From: Cinnamomum chago
Taxonomy: Eukaryota; Streptophyta; Magnoliopsida; Laurales; Lauraceae
DNA: 64,000 bases
Assembly (NCBI GenBank): GCA_038049695.1
Contig: CP142453.1
Location: forward strand, 126,269,001-126,333,000
Direction of reading: 5' to 3'
The translations under genes were made by a program, and so were the position numbers. The notes below the pieces were generated by a model. That model ran no database searches. It was not told the DNA's origin and saw only the letters and a list, made by a program, of their open reading frames with translations. This document shows, one piece after another, positions 36,063 through 46,953 of the stretch. Each line of letters opens with the position of its first letter. The stretch's first letter is position 1.

Positions 36063-36480
36063 TTAGCTACTAATGACAAATTAGTTTTATTGGACACTAT
36101 TAAGTGAACGGAGGATTGCTTCTTTTGAGGGTACAGACCTAAGTGCCTAGAGTGGGAGCGGCGAAACGCTAAGTTTTAAAATAATTATATATCCGGATTG
36201 CCTCTGAAGCGCTAATATAATATAGTGCTTGTGGGTTTATAAACAATTAACTAATGGGCACACATATATCTTATCCATATATTCAAGTATAAAAAATAGA
36301 GAAAAAATTAATTTTGTAATTTGATAATATAAAATAGACAATAATCAATAAGTCAAAAGATTTTTTTTTATTTAAAAGATAAATATCTAATTTATATAAA
36401 AAAAATACACAAAAAATTAAAAATTTGTACGGATCATTTTATATACAATCAAACCGCACTCTGAAGACGGATGACTCTAA

Positions 36481-36886
36481 GGGTCTGTTTGGGAGGGGGG
36501 GGGGGGGGGAAATGGGGGGAAAGTGGAGGGAAAGTGATTTTGGGAGGTGTTTGGGAAGGGGGGAGGGAAAATGGAGGGAAAAATTAATATTTTTCCCTTA
36601 AAAATTTTTCCCCCAAAATAGGGGGGAAAATGAGGGGAAAGTGATGAGAAAGTGATAAAATGACTAAATTGCCCTTTTACTCTATTTGAATTTTTTTCAA
36701 AAGCAACGGTAAAATATTCTTTATCTCTGTACCTCACAAACAAATAAAATTATACTTTTTCACTTTTTTTCCCCCTACTTTTTTACTTTACAAACAAGAG
36801 GAGGGAAAATTAATTTTTCCTCCCCTCCCCTTTATTTGTTTTCCCCCTCAAATTTTTCCTCCCCTCCTCCCTTTCCAAAAGGAGCC
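36481..36886. mobile_element. PIF/Harbinger-type MITE (406 bp), G-rich ends
   Basis: The left end GGGTCTGTTTGGGA and right end TTCCAAAAGGAGCC are imperfect inverted repeats. TAA flanks both sides (36478-36480 and 36887-36889). The arms are rich in GGGGGAAA on the left and TTTTTCCCCTCCC on the right and could fold. Noncoding. Confidence 0.7.
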
Positions 36887-37045
36887 TAAAAGCACAATAG
36901 ACGTTTTGGGAGCAGGATGGAAAGAGGTGAGGAAGGTTCCGCGCAGTACAGACAGCTAGAAGTATCCAATAAATGATTTTGACCGTTCATTGCCCGTCTC
37001 TTTTGAGTTTACTAACCACTCTGCCTGTAGTTTTGATGACTCTAA

Positions 37046-38215
37046 TCTATACCTCTATTGGAATGTATTTTCCCTTCTTTAACCACAGGCCTCCAAACTA
37101 ATAATCCTAATTTTAGAAAATACCTTAACACAGGTGTCAACATCTCAATCCACCCTCCACTGCCTCCTCTCTCTCCACTCTCCTATCTCCTCTCTCTAAA
37201 ATAACTAAACAGTATAACTTCCTATTATACTTTTCAAGCAACTTCCTTATTATTTTCTACATTCAATGTTTTATTGGATTGATTTTGTTATATCATCTAG
37301 ATTGGATTTAGTTTATCTTGATTTAGGGCTTTGAGTTTCAGATTTCTAAAATTGTTTAGATTTCTAAAATATGGGGTTTTCAATTGGTCATCAGATAAGA
37401 AAGGAAGAATTTATGATTTTGGAGTTTTTGGATGGGGCCCACATGTGATCAATTTTAATAAAACATGACCACCTTCGAAATGATGGATTCATGATATTGG
37501 AGTTGTTGGCTGGGGCCCACATGTGATCAATTGTAATAAAACTTGACAAGTTATGGGATTGGAGAATAATACTAAGGTTGTCTCAGTATGCAATTATTAA
37601 AATATACGCAGAAATGTATTTACTATACATCTATACCTCTATTGGAATGTATTTTCCCTTCTTTAACCACAGGCCTCCAAACTAATAATCCTAATTTTAG
37701 AAAATACCTCAACATAGGTGTCAACATTTCAATCCACCCTCCAATGCCTCCTCTCTCTCCACTCTCCTATCTCCTCTCTCTAAAATAACTAAACAGTATA
37801 ACTTCCTATTATACTTTTCAAGCAACTTCCTTATTATTTTCTACATTCAATATTTTATTGGATTGATTTTGTTATATCATCTAGATTGGATTTAGTTTTT
37901 AATCTTGATTTAGGGCTTTGAGTTTCAGATTTCTAAAATTGTTTAGATTTCTAAAATATGGGGTTTTCAATTGGTCATCAGATAAGAAAGGAGGGATTTA
38001 TGATTTTGGAGTTTTGAGATGGGGCCCACATGTGATCAATTTTAATAAAACATGACCACCTTCGAAATGATGGATTCATGATATTGGAGTTGTTGGCTGG
38101 GGCCCACATGTGATCAATTGTAATAAAACTTGACAAGTTATGGGATTGGAGAATAATACTAAGGTTGTCTCAGTATGCAATTATTAAAATATACGCAGAA
38201 ATGTATTTACTATAC
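37046..38215 (+). repeat. Tandem duplication of the Helitron 5' end (2 x ~585 bp)
   Basis: Unit 1 is 37046-37629 and unit 2 is 37630 to about 38215. They are nearly identical over their length, differing by single substitutions and a small insertion after TTTAGTTTTT. Each unit holds two copies of TGGGGCCCACATGTGATC. Both start exactly at the TCTATACC terminus. Confidence 0.9.
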
Positions 38216-38440
38216 AGAAATATATGCATCTAAAAAAAAAAACACAGTGATGAACCATTTGCTTTCTCTGTTGGACTAAATCAGATTTGTTAGAGCAAAT
38301 AGAATAAAATCACAAACTCAAAACCACCGTAACATTCAAAATTGAAAATAACATAAATACAAAAAAGATAAAGTAAGCCAATTAGAGGATCTATATTTCA
38401 AATCAACAAACCAGTAATTTATATTTTGAAATTCTACCTT

Positions 38441-39455
38441 AATCAATTCATGAGTCTCATCCCGCATCATATGATTTTACGGACGGTTAGAATAGAGGTG
38501 GTGGACCCCATTCATCATGGTCCCACTTAAATAGGCTAGGTTTGGTCAATTTGTGAGGTCTATGATCATTCGATCATTTGATCTTTATCAATCAATTCAT
38601 GGGTCCTAGCCCGCATCATATGGTTTTATGGACGGTTAGAATAGAGATGGTGGATCCCATTCATCTGGGTCCCACTTAAATATATTTGGTCAATTTGTTA
38701 GGTCTATGATCATTTGATCATTTGATCTTTCCTAATCAATTCATGGGTCCCATCCCGCATAATATTGTTTTATGGACTGTTTGAATAAAGATGGTGGACC
38801 CTATTCATCTGGGGGGTTCCACTTAAATAGGTTAGGTTCGGTCGGTCTATGATCATTTGATCTTTATCAATCAATTCACAGGTCTCAGCCCGCATCATAT
38901 GGTTTTATGGATAGTTAGAATATAGATGGTGGAGCCCATTCATCTGGATCCCACTTAAGTATGTTTGGTCAATTCGTGAGGTCTATGATCATTTGATTAT
39001 TTGATCTTTATCAAGCAGTTCCCAGCCTGTATTATATGATTTTATGGACGGTTAGATTATAGATGGTGGACCCCATTTATCTGGGGGATCTCACTTAATT
39101 AAATAGATTAGGTTTGGTCAATTTGTGAGGTCTATGATCATTTGATCCTTTCAACTTTATCAATCAATTAATGGATCTCAGCCCGTATCATATGGTTTCA
39201 TGGACGGTTAGAATAGTGATAGTGGACTCTATTCATCTGGGTCCCACTTAAATATATTTGGTCAATTTGTTAGGACTATGATCATTTGATCTTTCTTAAT
39301 CAATTCATGGGTCACATCCCGCATAATATGGTTTTATGGACGGTTATAATAGAGATGATGGACCCCATTTATCTAGGGGGTCCCACTTAAATAGGTTAAG
39401 TTTGGTCAATTTGTGAGGTCTATGATCATTTGATCTTTATCAAGCAATTCATGGG
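38441..39455 (+). repeat. Minisatellite of about seven ~142-bp units inside the Helitron
   Basis: Units begin with AATCAATTCATGGGTC-like sequence near 38441, 38591, 38733, 38868, 39011, 39161 and 39300, with a partial unit at about 39441. Each runs through CCCGCATCATATGGTTTTATGG, ACGGTTAGAATAGAGATGG, CCCATTCATCTGGG and TCTATGATCATTTGATC. Period varies from about 135 to 150 bp. Confidence 0.88.
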
Positions 39456-39606
39456 TCCCAGAAACATCTATAAAAAAATATAAATATCAAATTAGCAATA
39501 AAAAGGACTCACAAGTTTACTAATTAATAAATTTATTAAAAATAATTTGTATTAGTCCGTACATTTAGTAATTCCGTAGTCCGTGCATAGCACGGGGTTT
39601 TGCTAG

Positions 39607-39955
39607 TGACAAGCCTTTCGAAGATGCGGAATGCATTTAGTAGTCCTAATAAAAAACTTTGAAATTTGAAAGAATCCGTAGAAAACTGGACCCCACATGC
39701 ATTAAATCCATCTCACGGAAAGAGGGTTGGTTGGTTGGGATGGGCCATCATGGGTCACGCAGACAGGTATGAATGTATGATTGTACGCCGACCTTCAATG
39801 AAACTGACCCGTCACCCCTCGCCATCTTCTTTTCTGTAGCGGGGACCCCCGACTCTGCCTATATTTACTGTATCACATGTCCCTCACCATGACCTCCGGT
39901 GTAACTCATACTGAGAACCGTGAAGTGCATTGTTTCTGCCTTGTGGGCCTGTTTA

Positions 39956-39987
<32 letters not shown>

Positions 39988-40518
39988 CAGACCTGTGTTT
40001 TCACACAATCCAAAAAAAAGCTCCTACATCTTGTGTAAATTGGAGGGTCCCGTTACAGTTTTGCCGATATACCTTTAGACGTGTTTGGCACTTGATTAGT
40101 AAAGTTAAAGTGAAGTAAAGCCTTTATTATCCAGACAAGAAAAGACAAGGGGTCACATTAAAAGTACATAAATTTAAAATTTCCTCCTCTTATTTTAAAA
40201 AAAGTAAAAAAAAAAAAAAAACAATCTCCTTTCTCCACTAAATAATAAAGAAATATTTTCTTTTTACACAAAAAGCCAAAAAGATTTCCTATTAAATAAT
40301 TAAAAATAAAAAGACCATCATAACTCCTTATATTTTATTTTCTTTTGATTCGATGCTTCACCTTACTTTACTTCAATTCACCATACATTTAAACATGTGT
40401 TATTGTTAAAGGCTGAAATCCTAGATGCAAGATGGTGCACTCAAACTCATACTTGTCCTTGTAGAGGAGAACCATTTCATTTTCACATGAGTTGGTGTTT
40501 TCTCTTTTGAGATGCCAT
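39607..40518. other. Intergenic with a small MITE, no gene seen
   Basis: It includes an ATT run (about 39954-39985) and the MITE at about 40077-40399. No protein-coding frame is recognised. Confidence 0.45.
40077..40399. mobile_element. MITE, copy 1 of a two-copy family
   Basis: The left part GTGTTTGGCACTTGATTAGTAAAGTTAA and internal ACAAGGGGTCACAT, then TTTGATTCGATGCTTCACC and a right end near CATACATTTAAACATGTG, match in order the MITE at 42639-42948. The ends are worn. Confidence 0.6.
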
Positions 40519-40526
40519 AGAGGTTA

Positions 40527-41481
40527 GGGTTGCAAAAAAAAATCCGGTATTACCGCAAAACCGAACCGACCGAACCGGACGATTCGAATTGGTTTTTAGA
40601 AGACCAGTTTGGTTAACGGTTTGAAAATCATAAAAACCGCTTACATCGTAGTAATTTAAGTGTTGCTTTTTTACTATTTTAGTCTTAGGGTTTCGTTTTT
40701 TACTACTTTCAACGTTACATTCCACAACTCCATTCTCACATGAACTCAACCGTCAATACTGCTTCAGTGCATCTCTTTTAATCTCTCAAATGCTTTTTGA
40801 TACTTCATTGCATATGGAGGGGTTACTGCACATGGTGTTTTCCTTCCATCGTAATTCCTACCTCGTTTAAATGAAGTTTTTATCAGAAAGCTGCACTCTT
40901 GAGAATGTTAGAAAAACCAGTATAGCCTAGCATTTTGATGGTTGGTTTTGGTCTCACCTAACTAATGTGTTAAAAAACCTTCATTTATGAAAAATACAGT
41001 GGGTTCTGATACAGATTTCGTTTGTGTGTGACTTTTTTTGACATGAACTATTATTCTATTGTAATTCCAAATGGTATTATGTGGAATGAATGTTTCACTG
41101 CAAGTTGGTTATTGTTTTTTTTTTTTTTTTTTTTTGCGCGCTTGCGTTTAATCCAAACTCTCTTTTTGGAGTAGAATTATTTTTTATATGCGTTTAGTTC
41201 AGTCTGAAATGTTGGATTTTTATGTTTGCACTAAACATTAGAATAAATGTAAAGGACGAAGTATCATCATTTTGAAATTTTCAATGTCTGATTTTCAAAA
41301 AAAATAAAAATGAAAAACAACGGTTAAACCGACCGAATTGAACCGAACCGTTTGGTTTGGTTTGGTTCGGTTTAAGCCCTCTCCATCGGTCGGATCGGAT
41401 CGGTTAATTAAAAAATCGACAGGTTCGGTTTGGTTGTTGATTTTAGTGTTAAACCGATCCAAACCGCACATGTGCAACCCT
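40527..41481. mobile_element. hAT-like non-autonomous element (955 bp)
   Basis: The left end GGGTTGCA and right end TGCAACCCT are inverted. The flanks AGAGGTTA (40519-40526) and AGAGGCTA (41482-41489) match at 7 of 8 positions, the hAT target size. Both subterminal parts are packed with ACCGAACC/GGTTCGGT motifs that can pair. A poly-T tract lies at 41117-41136. No transposase frame is seen. Confidence 0.72.
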
Positions 41482-41489
41482 AGAGGCTA

Positions 41490-44157
41490 CCCTTTCTCTA
41501 AGTCTTTTCCTCTGAAACCACAAGAGATTTTATCATGAAGTCCAAATTTGATTCTTTTCCAGTTTCAGGTCAGGTGTCTATCCTTCTCAATCTTGTGCCC
41601 ATGGTGGACTGTGTACTTCAATCCAGGCCGTCAAAGATAGGGAGTCCATCTCATGCATGTTGTATGTTTCAACATTGAGGGAATCAAAGCGGCTTATCAC
41701 ATGGTGGGCAGTGGCTACCAGGCTGGGCAAGGTATTAGTGCTTACTTTGTGGTAATTAGGTGGGGCCCTTGATCATAGGGTAGTTGATGGATAATGTCCA
41801 CACAAGTATATGGCTTGGAAATGTCACATGGACTCTTTAAAATCAAATGGGATGATCAAATGATGTAGGGCCCACATAAATTTTTCCTGTTACAACGGTT
41901 GAATTGTTTTTGCTTAATGGGTAAGCTTTTCAAATAGCTAGCAGTGTCACTTGACCAGTTGCCACAGATAACTGTGAAATTTTTTCAGAAAATTAAAGAG
42001 GCTTTGTCCGAATTTCATAAACTACAGGGGCTATAATAGAATTAGAGTAAAAGTTAGGGGGCATGGTGAGCATTTCAGAAAATTGCATCCTTTTATTAAT
42101 TAAAAACATGGCATGTGGATGCTTTCAATCAGACCCCACAGATCCATGAGATGCAAAAGTGGCTTTTGCACCATCCATAAAAATACAAATACAATTGGTG
42201 TTGATTTCTTTTCTTGAATGCAATTGATGTTAATAAGCACCCAAAATGAGGCAGCAAATTAAGCTGTCAAAATAAAGTCTTCACCCTTCTAACTATATAT
42301 ATGCTCTTATGTGGTCTTCCATAACATCTAACCGACCTAATTTATTTACTGACAATTAACTAAATTCTAAAATTCTCTTCGTAACTTGTGAAATAGGGGC
42401 ACCCAACTTTACATGAGATATTTTAAAGGCATAAAAGATTTGCTTCAAAAGAGGAACTCCGGACAGCCCATGTGGTAAGCGCGTCCAATCTCACACGTCT
42501 GTTAATAGATTGATTGATCCTTGAGCACGTAGATAGTCTCACATCGTATCCACCACTCATCCAACTAGCAATAAATAAATAAATAAAAGAGCTTCAACCA
42601 CTGAAGCTATAATAGATGGTATGAACAAAATAAGTCCCGGTCCCGTTTGGCACTTTATTAGATTAATAAAAGTTAAGTATAGCATTCATTTTTCAGACAA
42701 GGGGTCACATCAAATAACACTTTAATTCAAAATCCCCTCCATCTTAAAAATAAAAAATAAAATAAAAAATCAACATCCCTTTTCAACTAAAAGACAAAAA
42801 AACTTCACTTTTCTGTACAAAAAGTTGAAAAAATTCTATAACAACCAACTAAAAATAAATTACCATTATAACCCTATTATATTTTATTCTCTCTTGATTT
42901 GATGCTTTACTATACTATATTTTACATGTAAAATTACCAAACGAGCCCGGATTTCAAAAGCTTAACAATTGTGTTGGTTGTTATTATAATAAATGAATAT
43001 AGGAACAGTCGGTTGTTAATAAATAAATATAGTAACAGTGGCATATAAGCTGGGCCTATTGCTCCTAAGCCTTTTGGGGAGTTTATTTCTACATAAGCTG
43101 GCACTTAACATTGTGGCTATTTAATGAAGGACAGCTGCTCATTGCTTGTATAATTTTTTTCTTCACTTTTATCTTTTTACCTTTTTTTTGTTGAGATAGT
43201 AACACTTTTATCCTTTTATTTTGGAGTTGGTAGCTAGTAATTTTCAATAACATTGATTTTTAATACACAGTTAATTTAATAAAACATTTTCCTTCCCTTC
43301 TTTACTTGCCCATTCGCTCTTTCTTCAATTCTCCGTCCTTCAAATTCTATAGGAGAGTGCCATTTCATAAATATCCTTCTCATAAGTCATTTTTTTACCA
43401 AAAATGTTTGCTTAAATTATGGGTTTTTTTCGAGATAATACTACGAAATTTCATGTGGAATAACATGATTTTTATCCACTATAGTAACAAATAGTATGAA
43501 ATAAATGTGAAATACCACCTTCTATGAACTTAAAAAAAAAAAAAAAAAAGACCATTAAAGAAGACAAGGATGCAGGATGCACCAAGAGACTTTTGTAAAG
43601 GAGAAAATAATTGCAATATCAAAACTCATGGCCATTTTCATCCAACGATAAACTTTAAACTCTCCCTTAATCATTTTTTGGCAAAAATTTGAATTTTTGT
43701 TACTACTTGGTGTTTAGTGGGATTTATTTTTTTTCTTTTTTTAATTAAAACTTTTTTTATTTATTTATGGAATTTCCTCTCTCCCAACAGTGCACGTGAA
43801 CTATGATAGGCCCACATGCCCAACTGCCCAAAACTCTTACTTTTGGGTTAACTATGGAATTAAAGCATTAAATGGCTACACTTGTAGTATGTTGTTTGCA
43901 CACCCATTTATTTGGTGGGGCCTTTGCCAGGGAGCCATATGTTCCTCTTAAAATCAGAGATAACTCTAAAAATCTACATTCTACAGACAATTACAAGCCA
44001 AGGACGAAGATGTTAAATTCAGGACATTCTAAATGCTTGGGTAGTAAAGGACCCAAAGCTGAAAAAATTAGGGTATGGTTACAGTATTTGGCACCACTCT
44101 TGAATGCAGTCCCTAGTTTAATTGCACGATCAGGGATTTCATATATACTTAATGCGT
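41490..44157. other. Intergenic; one MITE, no gene seen
   Basis: Mostly AT-rich. About 42639-42948 is a MITE. A poly-A run lies at 43531-43549. Short frames (43306-43494, 43872-44171) have no family features. Confidence 0.45.
42639..42948. mobile_element. MITE, copy 2 of a two-copy family
   Basis: The ends GGTCCCGTTTGG and CCAAACGAGCCC are inverted repeats (10 of 12 positions). The interior shares GGCACTTTATTAG, ACAAGGGGTCACAT and TTTGATGCTTTAC with the copy at 40077-40399. Target duplication is unclear. Confidence 0.65.
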
Positions 44158-45025
44158 GGGCTCCACCATGATCCATCCATTCTTATCACCCACACCACCC
44201 CATCTTAATGTCATGATCCATGTTTTCACACTTGTCCGAATGAGATGGACCGTGAATGAGATCGACCGTTTGAAATATATATAAAAGAATATGCATTCTA
44301 AAACCGTTAAACTTAAATGGCCATGGATAAAGGAATTAGGCCAATCAAATGAACCTTAAATTTTGCATTAATGTGGGTCCCACTTAGATATTTTGATCGG
44401 CCACCTATCCAAGCTTGGTGGGGGCATCAACTGGACCCCCAATAGCCAGTCCATATGGTATTCCATGAGACACATCCGTATCATGGCAGAGGTTGAGAGG
44501 TCCCATTGTGAGTTTATAGCCCTTAAATTTAAATTTGAGTAGGGCACAGGTCCAAAACGTGGACCCTGTAGAACCCCTGTGTATATTGATACAGGGTCAG
44601 GTCTTGGTACAATTTGTATTTGTTAAGAGTTTAATTCTTTCTGGGACCCATCTTGATTGACTCACGTAACTCGTAAAATTTCATTTTTCACGTTTCATGT
44701 GAAACAACTAACAAATGAACGGCCCTGACAAACACTAGAAGTTATGTACCTTTCTATGAATGTTATGTTTCCATTCTACGCTTCCAATTTCTATGAATGT
44801 GGGGCCCAGTAATCAATGCCATATATTGTGCTGATCTCAACTCGGCATTATTTGTGGAACATGTATCAAATCAGACCTGTATAGGATGGTAAATTGGTAA
44901 ATAGGATTCGTGGGGGCACATTGAGGTTTTAAATAATGCCAGACGTAGGATTGTTATATAGATATAGATATATAAACAGTCATGAAAAAAGTCCAGGCTC
45001 TCAAGAGTCTGTTGCTACTTTGGTT
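44158..45025 (+). repeat. Upstream copy of the FAO promoter region
   Basis: Collinear with 45637-46907, just upstream of the alcohol oxidase gene. Shared phrases include CCACCATGA.TCATCCA, GGCCCTG.C, CAACTAACAA, AATTTCTATG.ATGTGGGGCCCAG, AGGATTGTTATATAGATATAGATA and CTCTCA.GAGTCTG. It lacks the 384-bp MITE found in the gene-proximal copy. It ends before any coding sequence. Confidence 0.8.
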
Positions 45026-45636
45026 ACTAATAAATAGGGTTGTAAACTGGTATCCGATTTTTCAATTATCCGAAAGTTCCGACCCATAAAAACTCGGATT
45101 TAAAACATATTTTAAGTTTCGATTCATAAACAGGTCCGGGTTCGAAACCTAATTTTGGTTCCAATTGATAAACGGGTTCGAATCCGGGTTCATATAGGTT
45201 CCAACCCGTGGACCCAGGACCCGACATATGAGCCTTTGATATTGTAAATTGTATTCAAAATCAATTTTATTTGAACATTTTTATGTACAATATTAGAGGT
45301 AGTAGACTTGATGCATTGTTATAAGCTGAATGATATGCTTATTTTAAGAAAAATGAAGAATAAAAATAAATTAGAAACGATTTTGGAACTAGATTTCAGT
45401 TCTTTAAATGGACCTGGTTTCGGATCCGGGTATCCCTATTGGAACTGGGTCTGAAACCAACAAACAGGTTCCGAATCAAAATCGGATCAAAATCGGAAAT
45501 CGGAACTATTATTTGAAAACGGGTACTAGAATATCCAATGTCATGGCATTGTATCATACATAAATATATACTTATGTAAGTATGGGTTTTGCTTAAGTGC
45601 AGATATCTTTGTTTCGTGCGAAACCTCCTATCTGTC
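45026..45636. other. Repeat-derived spacer between promoter copies
   Basis: It begins near AGGGTTGTAAACTGG and is rich in alternating CCGGGTT/AACCCG and TTCGGA motifs, resembling the arms of the hAT-like elements nearby. A matching right end was not found. Noncoding. Confidence 0.45.
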
Positions 45637-46269
45637 CCCACCATGACTCATCCAATCCTGTGATGCCACTACCACTCCATGAATGGTACCGATCTCATGT
45701 TTTTTACACAGATCAATGGGACTGACCATTGTATTGAAATAAAAATGAAGACTTCTAAAAGCGTTTTACTTGAAGGCTATCGATCAATGGATTATGATGA
45801 TGAAACAGACTTGAAATTTTGCACACAAATAAGTTCCATTGAGATCTATCAACATCCCGACTCTCTCATGATTGGTGGTGCCATAGGTAGGCCCACAAGA
45901 TACTCTACTTGGAATTCCTTGTGAGACGTCCACACAATAGCAGGACCCATAAGTATGTTACATTAATATGTGAAGTTTTTGAACCGGAGTTTGGGTTTGG
46001 GTCCAACCCTTTTGAGAGTTCCTATTGTGAGTTCACACAGTTCAGACCTTAACTCAATTCGAGTCGAGTAGGGTACGTAGCCATCCAGCATCCTGTTAGT
46101 TACATAGGTTCAGGACTTGGTACAATTTGCATTTGGTATGGATACGTTTTAGATCAGTTGACTTATAGGTTACGCATAAATTTGACTTTTCAAATGTGTC
46201 ACAACTAACAATTCAATGGCCCTGGCCACTGGCCCCTGACATACAAAAGAAGTCATTGGAAGTATGCGC

Positions 46270-46653
46270 AAAGCTACCATGCAGCGGCACTGCATCATCA
46301 CAGTATGATACTGCGCCTAGGATATGCAATTGGGTGGAGCCCACCTGTTAGAAATTCAATCTGTCCATTTGTTCTCACACCCATCGTAGGATATACATAT
46401 AAAATATTATTTAAATTAATAATATGCACACTGCTGAATTAATTAAATTTTGAACACATGATTCAACTTTATTTACTTTTTCTCTCTTTTCTTACATAAA
46501 GACACATATTTAAAATTAACAAGACAATCTAACAATATGCCCTATCAAAATATACTTAAGGAGGGATTGGATTTTATTAAAGATGACCTCATCCAATTGT
46601 ATATGTCAGACTATGCGTCATACTAAGATAAAGTACTGCTTTATGGTAGCTTT
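46270..46653. mobile_element. MITE in the FAO promoter (384 bp)
   Basis: The left end AAAGCTACCATGCAG and right end CTGCTTTATGGTAGCTTT are inverted repeats. The insert is missing from the homologous promoter copy at 44158-45025, which supports it as a discrete later insertion. Target duplication is not clear. Noncoding. Confidence 0.75.
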
Positions 46654-46854
46654 AGCCTGGATGTATTGATCCTTTAGACTTCTAATTTCTATGCATGTGG
46701 GGCCCAGTAGTAATGCCATTGATTGTGTGGATCCCAACGTTGGCATTAATTGGAAACTTCTACCAAAGAGTTGGACGGTTCAAATCAGAACTGCAAAGGA
46801 TGGTAGGTTGGGTTCCTGGGGTACCTTGAATAATTCCAAAGAGGGTAGGATTCT

Positions 46855-46870
46855 TATATAGATATAGATA
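46855..46870 (+). promoter_or_regulatory. Likely TATA box of the FAO gene
   Basis: TATATAGATATAGATA lies about 100 bp upstream of the coding start. The same motif is kept in the upstream promoter copy at about 44955, which supports a role but does not prove it. Confidence 0.55.
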
Positions 46871-46953
46871 ATGCTCTCAGAGTCTGGATTATTTGTCGCA
46901 TGTAAGCAGAGTCCTGTAAAGCAAGAGAACTAGAAGAAGCAGAGAAGGTGAGG

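Larger units (their letters stand above)
37046..39606 (+). mobile_element. Non-autonomous Helitron with duplicated 5' end
   Basis: The 5' end TCTATACC follows an A at 37045. The 3' end has the stem-loop CCGTGC-ATA-GCACGG (39581-39595), then GGTTTTG and CTAG (39603-39606), followed by T. These are the expected Helitron marks: insertion between A and T, TC start, CTRR end, hairpin near the 3' end. The first 584 bp are repeated in tandem, so a second TC start lies at 37630. About seven copies of a ~142-bp repeat fill 38441-39455. No Rep/helicase is present. Confidence 0.78.
45637..46907 (+). promoter_or_regulatory. Promoter region of the FAO gene (second copy of the duplication)
   Basis: The segment immediately precedes the coding start at 46954 and is duplicated at 44158-45025. 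It carries the likely TATA box at about 46855 and a 384-bp MITE (46270-46653), about 200 bp upstream of that box. With the MITE removed, its length (about 886 bp) agrees with the upstream copy (868 bp). Confidence 0.7.

Noticed and set aside
36477-36743. 88-aa minus-strand frame rich in Phe and Pro
   Set aside because: It is produced by the G-rich arm of a MITE.
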